The notes beneath the pieces are model-generated. The model was not told the origin of the DNA and did not search any database. It was given only the letters and a program-made list of their open reading frames with translations. Shown here piece by piece: positions 17,722 to 28,299 of a DNA stretch of 37,495 nt. The DNA is from Azospirillum isscasi. GTDB taxonomy: Bacteria > Pseudomonadota > Alphaproteobacteria > Azospirillales > Azospirillaceae. How positions within the stretch are numbered: the stretch's first letter is position 1; every line of letters starts with the position of its first letter. Location of the stretch: the NCBI RefSeq assembly GCF_030849505.1, contig NZ_JAUJFI010000045.1, forward strand, positions 1 to 37,495, in the 5' to 3' direction. Position numbers and translations under genes: made by a program.

Positions 17722-20220
17722 TTAGCGGTCGGCGTCGGCGGGATGTTCCGGCTTCACGGGATGCACGTCCCAGATCTCGGTCGCGTATTCCATGATGGTG
17801 CGGTCGGACGAGAACCAGCCCATGTTGGCCGTGTTCAGGATGGCCTTGCGGGTCCATTCCTCCTGGTCGCGGTACAGGTCCATGGCCGCCTGCTGCGCCT
17901 CGCAATAGTCGGCGAAGTCCGCCGTCACCAGGAAATGGTCGCCGCCGTCGGTCAGCGCCTGGAGGATCGGGTGGTAGCGGTGGGGATCGTCCGGCGAGAA
18001 GACGCCGGTGGAGATCATGTCCAGCGCCCGCTTCAGGCTGGGGTTGGAGGCGATGACCTCCCGCGGGTTGAAGCCGCCGCTGGCGCGCAGGTCGTTCACC
18101 TCCTCGGCGGTCAGGCCGAAGATGAAGATGTTGTCCTCGCCCACATGCTCGCGGATCTCGACGTTGGCGCCGTCCAGCGTGCCGATGGTCAGCGCGCCGT
18201 TCAGGGCCAGCTTCATGTTGCCGGTGCCCGACGCCTCCATGCCCGCGGTGGAGATCTGCTCCGACAGGTCCGCCGCCGGCATGATGATCTCCGCGGCGGT
18301 GACGTTGTAGTTGGGCAGCAGCACGATCTTCAGGTTGTCGTGCACCGACGGGTCATGGTTCACCACCTTCGCCACATCGTTGATGAGCTTGATGATGAGC
18401 TTCGCCATGTGATAGCTCGGCGCCGCCTTGCCGGCGAAGATCTTGGTCACCGGCACCCAGGCGACGGTCGGGTTGTCGCGCATCTCGTTGTACAGCGCGA
18501 TGGCCTGAAGGATGTTCAGGAGCTGGCGCTTGTACTCGTGCATGCGCTTGACCTGCACGTCGAACAGGCTGTCCACCTGCACGTCCACCCCGGTCTGGCG
18601 CGCGATGTAGGCGGCCAGCCGCTTCTTGTTCTTGCGCTTGGCCCGGCGGAACTCCTCGCGGAACACCACGTCGTCGGCCTTCTCGGCCAGCGCGCTGATC
18701 TGGCTGAGATCCTTGATCCAGCCGTTGCCGATGCGGCTGGTGATCAGCGCGGCCAGCGGCTGGTTCGCTTGATGCAGCCAGCGGCGCGGGGTGATGCCGT
18801 TGGTCTTGTTGTTGATGCGGTCCGGGAACTCCGCGTGGAAATCGGCGAAGACGGTCTGCTTCATCAACTCGGTGTGCAGGGCCGACACGCCGTTGACCTT
18901 GTGGGAGCCGAGGAAGGCCAGGTTGCCCATGCGCACCCGGCGGTCGCCGCGCTCGTCGATCAGCGACAGGCGCGACAGCCGCCCGTTGTCGCCCGCCGCC
19001 CGCGCCTTGGAGCGGTTCAGGAACTTGGCGTTGATCTCGTAGATGATCTGCATGTGGCGCGGCAGCACGCGCTCCATCATGCGGACCGGCCACGCCTCCA
19101 GCGCTTCCGGAAGCAGCGTGTGGTTGGTGTAGGAGAAGGTCGCGCGGGTGATGTCCCACGCCTTGTCCCAGACCACGCCGTGCTGGTCCACCAGCAGCCG
19201 CATCAGCTCGGCGATGCCGATGGCCGGGTGCGTGTCGTTGAGCTGGATCGCCGCCTTGTCCGGCAGGCTGTCGAAGTTGGAATGGTGCTGCAGGTAGCGG
19301 CGCAGGATGTCCTGGAGCGACGCGGAGGTGAAGAAATACTCCTGCTTCAGCCGCAGCTCCTTGCCGCCCTCCGTCGCGTCGTTGGGGTAGAGGACGCGGC
19401 TGAGATTCTCGGTCAGCACCTTCTGCTCGACCGCCTTCATGTAGGCGCCGTCGTTGAAGTGGCCGAAGTTGAAGTCGCGCGTGGCGCGGGCCGACCACAG
19501 GCGCAGCGTGTTGATCGTGTCCCCGCCGTAGCCGACCACCGGCGTGTCGTAGGCCATGGCCAGCACGCGCTCCGCATCCACCCAGCGGTAGGCGCGCTCG
19601 CCCACCGAATCCCGGAACTCCTCGACGCGGCCATAGAACTGGACGGGGTACAGCACCTCCGGACGCGGGAACTCCCACGGGTTGCCGAATTGCAGCCACT
19701 GCTCCGGATACTCGACCTGCCAGCCATTCTCGAAGCGCTGCTCGAACAGGCCGAACTCGTAGCGGATGCCGTAGCCGTAGCCGGGCAGCCCTTCCGTCGC
19801 CATGCTGTCCAGGAAGCAGGCGGCCAGACGCCCGAGGCCGCCGTTGCCGAGTGCCGCGTCCGGCTCCGCCTCCACCACGTCGTCGATGTTCAGGCCGATC
19901 CGGTCGAGCGCCTGACGGCACTGGTCGTTGATGCCCAGGTTGGCGAGGCTGTTGGTCAGCAGGCGGCCGATGAGGAATTCCAGCGACAGGTAGTAAACGC
20001 GCTTGGCGTCCTGCTGGTAATAGGTCCGCGTCGTGTCCATCCAGCGGTCCACGAGGCGGTCGCGCACCGCCAGCGCCACGGTGTGGAACCAGTCGCGCCG
20101 GGTCGCCGCCCGCGCATCCTTGCCGACGGAGTACACCAGCCACTCCAGAAACGAGCGCTTCAGCCCGTCGACATCCAGACTGCGGCGTTCGATCTCGCGG
20201 GACTTATACCGAGCGTCCAT
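17722..20220 (-). CDS. glgP: Glycogen/maltodextrin phosphorylase
   Basis: An 832-residue GT35 phosphorylase of normal length, releasing glucose 1-phosphate from alpha-1,4-glucan. The N-terminal half has YYLSLEFLIGRLLTNSLANL and the central part has DTHPAIGIAELMRLL. The pyridoxal-phosphate site is EASGTGNMKLALNGALTIGT with the PLP lysine at about residue 670, followed by LDGANVEI. I chose ATG 20220 because the family N-terminus (SFLEWLVYSVGKD) begins about 20 residues later and AGAAGAAAG precedes it; an upstream start at 20313 would add 31 atypical residues. It is monocistronic, with its own terminator and no other glg genes nearby. The 256-bp divergent gap (20221-20476) holds its promoter, which I could not place. 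Confidence 0.96.
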   Translation of the reverse strand: MDARYKSREIERRSLDVDGLKRSFLEWLVYSVGKDARAATRRDWFHTVALAVRDRLVDRWMDTTRTYYQQDAKRVYYLSLEFLIGRLLTNSLANLGINDQCRQALDRIGLNIDDVVEAEPDAALGNGGLGRLAACFLDSMATEGLPGYGYGIRYEFGLFEQRFENGWQVEYPEQWLQFGNPWEFPRPEVLYPVQFYGRVEEFRDSVGERAYRWVDAERVLAMAYDTPVVGYGGDTINTLRLWSARATRDFNFGHFNDGAYMKAVEQKVLTENLSRVLYPNDATEGGKELRLKQEYFFTSASLQDILRRYLQHHSNFDSLPDKAAIQLNDTHPAIGIAELMRLLVDQHGVVWDKAWDITRATFSYTNHTLLPEALEAWPVRMMERVLPRHMQIIYEINAKFLNRSKARAAGDNGRLSRLSLIDERGDRRVRMGNLAFLGSHKVNGVSALHTELMKQTVFADFHAEFPDRINNKTNGITPRRWLHQANQPLAALITSRIGNGWIKDLSQISALAEKADDVVFREEFRRAKRKNKKRLAAYIARQTGVDVQVDSLFDVQVKRMHEYKRQLLNILQAIALYNEMRDNPTVAWVPVTKIFAGKAAPSYHMAKLIIKLINDVAKVVNHDPSVHDNLKIVLLPNYNVTAAEIIMPAADLSEQISTAGMEASGTGNMKLALNGALTIGTLDGANVEIREHVGEDNIFIFGLTAEEVNDLRASGGFNPREVIASNPSLKRALDMISTGVFSPDDPHRYHPILQALTDGGDHFLVTADFADYCEAQQAAMDLYRDQEEWTRKAILNTANMGWFSSDRTIMEYATEIWDVHPVKPEHPADADR

Positions 20221-20476
20221 GTCTTGACTTTCTTCTTTCCAGGGCCAACTGGAGCGGGCGGTTTCGTAGCCGGCCTTCCATCGGCGGCAGTTTCCGGGGT
20301 CATGGTTAAGCAACTTTTAAGTCGCTGCGGCCAACCGGTCGAAACGGCTAGGCCGTTCGTCCAGAGCAACAGCCGGGACTTGCCCTTGTGCCATGCAGGC
20401 TGTGCCAAAACGGAGGCCATCCACGCGGCGCACCCGGTGCCGGTAATCGCTGCGCAGCCCGACGTGAGGGAGTAAG

Positions 20477-21678
20477 ATGGCATCCGTGTCAGCCTCTTTG
20501 AACCTCCCGATGCTCGACAATACCGTATCGGCGGACTCCCGCCAGGATCACACCGGTGATTCCACCATCCTGCTCCGCGTGGCGCAGCCGCCGGACATCC
20601 CCGCGTTGCTGGCCATCGAGGAGCGGTGCTTCGCCACCGACCGCCTGACCCGACGTAGTTTTCAATATTTGCTGACGAAAGCCAAGGCCACTGGCCTTGT
20701 GGAAGTCCACAGCGGCACGGTCGTCGGCTACGCGCTGGTGTCCTTCCATTCCGGAACCTCGCTCGCCCGGCTCTATTCCTTCGCGGTGGACCCCGGCCAC
20801 CGCGGTCAGGGCGTCGCCAAGCGCCTCCTCGCCGCGGCGGAGCAGGCGGCCCGTTCGCGGGACTGCATTTATCTGCGGCTGGAGGTCCGGCGCGACAACG
20901 CCGCGGCCATCGATCTCTACAAGAAGGCCGGCTACCGCGAGTTCGGCGTCTACACCGACTATTATGAAGACCATATGGAGGCGCTGCGGCTGGAAAAGCG
21001 CCTGGGCCACAGCGGCCCCAGCGCGCCGCTGGGCGGCCCCCTGGTCCCCTACTACCAGCAGACGCTGGACTTCACCTGCGGCCCGTCGGCCCTGATGATG
21101 GCGATGAAGGCGCTGAAGCCCGCGGAGATCGAGCTGGGGCGGAAGCTGGAAATCCGCCTGTGGCGGGAATCGACGACGGTCTTCATGACCTCCGGCCACG
21201 GCGGCTGCGGCCCCTTCGGGATGGCGCTGGCGGCGGCGCGGCGCGGCTTCGCGGTGGACATCCACGTCAAGGACAACGCCACCCCCTTCCTCGACAGCGT
21301 GCGCAGCGACGACAAGAAGGAGGTCATGCGCATCGTGCACGAGGACTTCCTCGACGAGCTGGAGGGCAGCGGGGCCACCATCCGCCACAACACCCTGACC
21401 GCCCAGGACATGGCCGACGCGGTGGCGGGCGGGGCCATTCCCATCGTGCTCATCAGCTCCTACCGGATCTATCACGAGAAATTTCCGCACTGGGTCGTCG
21501 TGACCGGTGCCGACGACCGCTTTCTTTATGTTCACGATCCGCTTGTGTACGACCGTCACCACGCTCACATCGACCGGATGAACATGCCGATCCCGAAAGC
21601 CGACTTCGAGCGCATGGCCCGCTACGGCAAGGCCCAGTTGAAGGCCGCCCTCCTCCTCCGCCCCCGGTCCGCCGCCTG

Positions 21679-21679
<1 letters not shown>
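20477..21679 (+). CDS. GNAT acetyltransferase fused to C39-like cysteine peptidase
   Basis: A 400-residue two-domain protein. Residues about 30-175 are a GNAT fold with the acetyl-CoA loop AVDPGHRGQGVAKRLL and the usual NAAAIDLYKKAGY near the end. Residues about 185-395 are a papain-like, C39-type peptidase with an apparently complete triad: Cys201 (FTCGPSALMM), His338 (FPHWVVVTG) and Asp354 (YVHDP). There is no signal peptide or transporter domain, so it should act in the cytoplasm, unlike bacteriocin-exporter C39 domains. AGGGAG lies 5 bp before the ATG. It overlaps the ATP-grasp gene by one base (TGATG). This pairing matches the neighbourhood described for RLAN-type RimK proteins; a peptide-conjugation and processing role is inferred and the substrate is unknown. 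Confidence 0.88.
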
Positions 21680-23178
<1,499 letters not shown>

Positions 23179-23613
23179 ATTCTCCGTTCCGATACTCGAA
23201 TCGACACCGGTCCTTCCGTCCATTTCCGCGATCCGCACGGCCCGTGGCAGCGCGGCACGAACGAGAGCACCGATGGGCCGCAGCGCCGGTGCGTCCCCAA
23301 GGGGACCGACCTCCCCATGCATGACGCCAACATCCTGGCCGCTATCGCTTTCGCCCTGAACTCAAGACGGCGCAAAACTTCCGCCAAGGCACGGGACGAC
23401 CTGCTCGGGTCCATCAATAAGGGAGGATGATGGGCCGATGTTGCAACGACCGCTTGAATTCGCCCTCGACGCATTCGACCCCCTGTGAATCCGGCAACGT
23501 CAACCGTTAACCTAAATTCGTCACCCTGAGGTGCAGTTCACTGGCGTTGAATTCGCGCGCCCAACATGGTATGCGAACCGGCGTAGAAATTGGTCACCTT
23601 GAGGTAAACAGTT
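23179..23613. other. Intergenic region upstream of the polysaccharide cluster
   Basis: This 435-bp stretch has no convincing long gene. It holds two possible short frames: 23317-23430 (37 codons, starting MHDANILAAIAFALNSRRRK) and MLQRPLEFALDAFDPL, preceded by GGGAGG. Both are weak. A 12-bp near-direct repeat, TCACCCTGAGGT at 23521-23532 and TCACCTTGAGGT at 23594-23605, lies before the next gene, and the second copy overlaps its ribosome-binding site. The promoter of the downstream cluster is probably here but could not be fixed. Confidence 0.5.
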
Positions 23614-26600
23614 GTGACTGCTTCCCAATCAGATGGTCTTTCTCCGGCTGCCAGCGAGATTGGGGAGCCAGACATGGCGAGAGTTACGGACACCGCCACT
23701 GAGCCTCCGCACGAGGAAGGCACTTTACGTCCACTTGACGAGGCTCTTTCAACGGAAGCCGTGGAAGTGGACATGCAGTACTGTTCTTCGGATCTTGGGA
23801 ACCTTTCCGATCCCCCTCCATACCGCGCCATGATCGAGGCAATTGACGGGGAGGGATTGAAAGGTTGGTGCATCAACGCGCTTGATGTCAAGAAACCGGT
23901 CAGCCTGACTGTAGCATTTTTCGGCGTCGATTTGTGTCAAATCGAAACCAGCATGCCACGGCCTGACGTTCAGAATGCCCTTGGGCAACTCTGCACCCCC
24001 GGCTTTCATCTGCGCTGGTCGTCCCGCCGTTACGACGAGCAGACCATCCAAGCGCTGATTTCCAGAGTAGATGCCGACCCTGCCAGCGAAGCGGCGCTCG
24101 ATGTCAGAGTGACGGATGGGGATCTGTTTCTGCCGATTCTCTCGGACCTTGAGGTTCGGTTGACGAACGTCGAGATGCTGCACATCATCTCCTCTGTCGA
24201 CCCGGAGCCGGTGACCGGGAACGACGGCGGCCCCCACACCGCCGTCGAAGGCTATATCGATTCAGTTGATAATATGGAGGTTCATGGCTGGGCGCTCCGT
24301 CACGGCCAGGACGCGCCGGATACCGTCGAGCTTCTCGTCGATGGCGTTGTTGTCGCGTCCACGCTTGCTGCCGATCCGCGCGGCGATCTTGCCGCTTTGG
24401 GAATCCGGAATTGCGCCTACTTGCTGGCCATTCCCGCCCAATACTACGACGGTGCTATGCACCGGATCGAGGTGCGGACGGCCGAGGATGGAATCCCGCT
24501 GGCCGGCTCGCCGATACACCGCCGTCTGACCTCCGTCCAGGATGGCCGTTGGATGATTTCCGGCCGGAAGATTGACGGTTGGATCATCCCGGCGCTCTCG
24601 GGAAACATCAAGCTGTCGATCTGGGCGGACGGCATGATTGCGGTCTCCACCCAGATCGATGGTGTCGCGGGCGAGATGGCGAGCTTCTCCCAGATGCTCC
24701 CAATCAGCCTGATCGACGGCCAGAGCCACACGATCAATGTGAGCCCCACCAACGAGCCCGGCAATCCTTTGCTCCGCACCCAGGGCGGTACCCAGGCGCA
24801 CTTTTCGCGCCGGGTTAAGGCATCCATAGACAGCACGCAGGACGGCTTCATCCGGGGATGGGCGTTCGACTGTTGCGACAGCGATCGGTCGATCGAGATC
24901 GAACTGTGGGATGGGCCGGTGATTTTGGGTCGAACCGTCACCGACCTCCTCCGCCAAGATGTAAACAAGCACTTCGATGTCACCGGGAATCACGGTTTTT
25001 CGATCGCCATCCCGATTCAGCGTTTTGACGGCCGGCCACACAACCTGTGCCTGAAGGCCCTCGGCGAGGATCTGACGGTCGCGCCGACGAAGCGGCTGCC
25101 GGAAATACTGAACCGCTCGCTGTTGGGCGCGTCGAAACAGCGGTTTGTCGGTAAGGTGGACAGCGCCACTTGCCAGGAGGTTTCCGGGTGGGTGGCCGAC
25201 AAGTTCGCCCCGTTCCAGCCCGTTCGCGTCGCGATCATCGTCGATGATGTCTGCGAAGCGATCATTCTGGCCGACCAGTTCCAAAAGCGTTTGCAGCCCG
25301 TCGCGGGCAGCGGCTATCACGCCTTCCGCTATCAGTTTCCGGCGAGGCTGATGAACAGCACCCGACGGAAGGTCGAGGTGCGCGTGGTCAGCAACAACAC
25401 CGCCTTGCCGATCGGCGCGAAAAACGCCCTCGCGGTCGATTTGTTCTTCCCGCTCATCGACTTCTTCGCCGCTTACGAACAGTGCGAAAACGTCGGCCGC
25501 GTCCTGACCATACCGCTGACGAACGTCGTGCCGCGTCCGACAGGGCCGGCTGCCACTCGGCCTCCGCTCGCCGATGGGGACGATCCCGCCGTTAGCGTCA
25601 TCGTCCTCAACTGGAACGGTGCCACGCTTGTCGAGGAGTTGCTGAATTCCATCGCCGTCCACTTCGCTGGCGAAAGCTTGGAAGTCCTGCTGGTCGATCA
25701 TGGCTCCAGCGACGACAGCCTGGCCGTCGCAGAGCGTTTCAGCGACCGCATCGCGCTGACTGTTTTGGCGCGCAAGATGAACTATTCATTCTCCGCCTCG
25801 AACAACTTTGCGGCATCCCAGGCGCGCGGGCGTTATCTTTTCTTTGTCAACAACGATCTGGTTTTCACCGGCAATTGTCTGCCGGCCATGACGGCTTGGC
25901 TTGAGCAGGACGAAAGCATCGGGATTGTCGGGATGCGGCTGGCCGAGCCACTGCCGAAAGAAGGCGGTGGCTGGCGCTATGCTCCTCACCACCGGGGCAT
26001 CCAGTTCCTGCCGAAGACGCAAGCGAACAAGGATGTTTCCTACTTCCCGGCGGAAATCGATGATCATTATTCCGACTGCGGGGCCGCCTTCGAAATGCCC
26101 GCCGTCACCGGCGCCGCCTTGCTGTGCCGCAAGGACGACTTCCTGGCCATCGACGGATTCGACAAGACGTATTTTTACGGTCTGGAGGACGTCGATCTCT
26201 GCCTGCGCATGAGCGAGCATCTGAACAAACGCATCATTTGCGATACCACCGTCACGGCCCTGCACAACCGAAGCTTCACCCGCACGGCGCGACTGGCCAC
26301 CGGCAAGCCCAACCCTGTGCTCGCCAACCCGAAGAGCCAGACGCAGAATGCCAAGTATTTTGCCAGCCGGTTCGGGCGGCGGATTTTGCGCGAGACGCTG
26401 CTGTCGCTCATCAACGGCAAGACTCTCTGGCGGACCCAACCGTTGCGCGTCACTTTCGTGATAACGGACGCCTCGTTGAACACGCCGGCCGGTGATTTCT
26501 ACACGGCCATGGAAATGGCCGAGGCGATGCGGAAGCTGTTCGGCTGGGAGACCCTCTTCGCCAAGCGCGATGTCACGGAAATGCCGGGCACGGACGTGCT

Positions 26601-28257
26601 CATCGTCATGCGCCATGACTTCAACCTGAGTGCGGTGCGTGACGCCAACCCCGGCCTGGTCACGGTCGCCTGGATCCGGAACCGCGTCGACGAGTGGCTC
26701 GCTTCTCCGCACTGGGATGCCTACAACCTGATCTTCTGCTCGTCCAATCTGGCGATCCGCAAGGTCGTCGAGGCGACCGGGCGCGTCGCGCACCTTCTGC
26801 CCATCGCGACCAACGAGGAGCGCTTCCGGGCCAAGGCCCCGGTCGACGAGCACAAGACGGATATCCTGTTCACCGGAAACTATTGGGGCGCGACACGCGA
26901 CGCGATGGAGCTTCTGGATCAGGTCGAGCTGCCTGGGGAACTCGCCATATACGGGCACGGGTGGCACGATCACGAGCGCTTGCGCAAGAACTGGCGGCAG
27001 GCGGTTCCGTACGTGGAACTGGCAGACATTTATCCCTCGGCGAAGTTGGTCATCGACGATTCGCATCCGGTAACGCGCGAGTGGAACTCACTCAACTCGC
27101 GGGTCTTCGATGCGCTGGGATCGGGCACCCTGGTCGTCACGAATTGCCGTGGCGGGGCAGAAGAATTGTTTGGCGATTTGTTGCCGACATTCTCGACCAG
27201 AGATGAACTGCTGACACATCTCCAGTATTTCATCGACCATCCTGACGAGCGCGAAGCTCTGGCCGTGCGACTTCGTGAAGAAGTGCTGGCAAATCATACC
27301 TACAAGAATCGCGCACAGGTCTTCAAATCTGTCCTCGGCGACTTCGTTGGCAAGGCCTTGCGCTTCAGCATCAAGGTCGGCATTCCCAACCATGCCGAGA
27401 AGCATGCCTGGGGCGACTGGCACTTTGCCCTGGCGATCAAGCGCACGCTTGAAAAAGCCGGCCACTATGCACGGATCGATATCTTGCCGGAGTGGTACGC
27501 GCCGCTGACCGTCAAGGACGACGCGGTCATCGTGCTGCGGGGTCTGTCGGCCTACAAGCCGGTGCCGTCGAAGATCAACCTGATGTGGCTGATCAGTCAT
27601 CCGGACGAGGTTTCGTTCAGTGAATTCGACGAGTATGACCACGTGTTCGTCGCGTCGAAGCCTTACACCGAATTGCTCCAGCGTCGCCTGGGCGACCGCG
27701 TCTCGACGCTGCTCCAATGCACGGATCCGAGCATCTTCTATCCAACGGATGCCAACGAAGAACGGGTTCCCGACGTGCTGTTCGTCGGCAACTCGCGCGG
27801 CGTGCGGCGCCCGATCATTGATGACGCGCTTCAGATGGGCATCGACATCGGTGTGTATGGCCAGATGTGGGGCGGTATCATTCCGCACGGTTGCGTGCTC
27901 GGGGAGTACATTCCAAATGATGGGCTAAGGGCCTATTATTCGAACGCGAAGATCGTCTTGAATGATCACTGGCCGGACATGAAACGGGAAGGGTTCGTGT
28001 CGAACCGGGTCTTTGATGCCGGTGCCTGCGGTGCAGCCATTGTCAGTGATGACATCGTCGGGTTGCAGGATATTTTCGGCGAAAGCATCATCACGTACGA
28101 TGGGCCCGAGGACTTGCAGCGCAAGGTTGAAAGCCTACTGAGCGACGAGGATGTTCTCCGATCCATCGGCGAGCGGCTGCGACAGATCATTCTGGCCGAG
28201 CACACCTTCGAGCACCGGGTACGCGATATTCTTGCGACGGTGGCTGCCTTCGCGTAG
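23614..28257 (+). CDS. Giant multidomain glycosyltransferase (GW repeats + GT2 + two CgeB-like GT-B modules)
   Basis: A 1547-residue protein. The N-terminal ~640 residues carry about five degenerate ~100-residue beta-rich repeats, each marked by a Gly-Trp motif (GWCIN, GWALR, GWIIP, GWAFD, GWVAD) and ending in a (D)GxxHxIxV-like strand. A family 2 glycosyltransferase domain follows (about 655-890): VSVIVLNWNGATLVEELL, the NND metal site in YLFFVNNDLVF, and FYGLEDVDLCLRM. Two CgeB-like GT-B regions then follow (about 950-1240 and 1245-1547), with ILFTGNYWG and VLFVGNSRGV at equivalent positions and EWNSLNSRVFDALGSGTLVV and SNRVFDAGACGAAIV in the second halves. Start is GTG 23614 behind GAGGT. 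It probably assembles a surface glycan, perhaps adding several sugars. Base composition is less GC-rich than in flanking housekeeping genes. Confidence 0.85.
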   Translation: MTASQSDGLSPAASEIGEPDMARVTDTATEPPHEEGTLRPLDEALSTEAVEVDMQYCSSDLGNLSDPPPYRAMIEAIDGEGLKGWCINALDVKKPVSLTVAFFGVDLCQIETSMPRPDVQNALGQLCTPGFHLRWSSRRYDEQTIQALISRVDADPASEAALDVRVTDGDLFLPILSDLEVRLTNVEMLHIISSVDPEPVTGNDGGPHTAVEGYIDSVDNMEVHGWALRHGQDAPDTVELLVDGVVVASTLAADPRGDLAALGIRNCAYLLAIPAQYYDGAMHRIEVRTAEDGIPLAGSPIHRRLTSVQDGRWMISGRKIDGWIIPALSGNIKLSIWADGMIAVSTQIDGVAGEMASFSQMLPISLIDGQSHTINVSPTNEPGNPLLRTQGGTQAHFSRRVKASIDSTQDGFIRGWAFDCCDSDRSIEIELWDGPVILGRTVTDLLRQDVNKHFDVTGNHGFSIAIPIQRFDGRPHNLCLKALGEDLTVAPTKRLPEILNRSLLGASKQRFVGKVDSATCQEVSGWVADKFAPFQPVRVAIIVDDVCEAIILADQFQKRLQPVAGSGYHAFRYQFPARLMNSTRRKVEVRVVSNNTALPIGAKNALAVDLFFPLIDFFAAYEQCENVGRVLTIPLTNVVPRPTGPAATRPPLADGDDPAVSVIVLNWNGATLVEELLNSIAVHFAGESLEVLLVDHGSSDDSLAVAERFSDRIALTVLARKMNYSFSASNNFAASQARGRYLFFVNNDLVFTGNCLPAMTAWLEQDESIGIVGMRLAEPLPKEGGGWRYAPHHRGIQFLPKTQANKDVSYFPAEIDDHYSDCGAAFEMPAVTGAALLCRKDDFLAIDGFDKTYFYGLEDVDLCLRMSEHLNKRIICDTTVTALHNRSFTRTARLATGKPNPVLANPKSQTQNAKYFASRFGRRILRETLLSLINGKTLWRTQPLRVTFVITDASLNTPAGDFYTAMEMAEAMRKLFGWETLFAKRDVTEMPGTDVLIVMRHDFNLSAVRDANPGLVTVAWIRNRVDEWLASPHWDAYNLIFCSSNLAIRKVVEATGRVAHLLPIATNEERFRAKAPVDEHKTDILFTGNYWGATRDAMELLDQVELPGELAIYGHGWHDHERLRKNWRQAVPYVELADIYPSAKLVIDDSHPVTREWNSLNSRVFDALGSGTLVVTNCRGGAEELFGDLLPTFSTRDELLTHLQYFIDHPDEREALAVRLREEVLANHTYKNRAQVFKSVLGDFVGKALRFSIKVGIPNHAEKHAWGDWHFALAIKRTLEKAGHYARIDILPEWYAPLTVKDDAVIVLRGLSAYKPVPSKINLMWLISHPDEVSFSEFDEYDHVFVASKPYTELLQRRLGDRVSTLLQCTDPSIFYPTDANEERVPDVLFVGNSRGVRRPIIDDALQMGIDIGVYGQMWGGIIPHGCVLGEYIPNDGLRAYYSNAKIVLNDHWPDMKREGFVSNRVFDAGACGAAIVSDDIVGLQDIFGESIITYDGPEDLQRKVESLLSDEDVLRSIGERLRQIILAEHTFEHRVRDILATVAAFA

Positions 28258-28299
28258 CGGGCGCAAACCGGCGACGTTCTTTTCATTAAAAGTTGCACA

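Noticed and set aside
17713..20475. 920-codon plus-strand frame opposite glgP
   Set aside because: Shadow of glgP, which carries the PLP-site signature; the antisense product has no recognisable fold.
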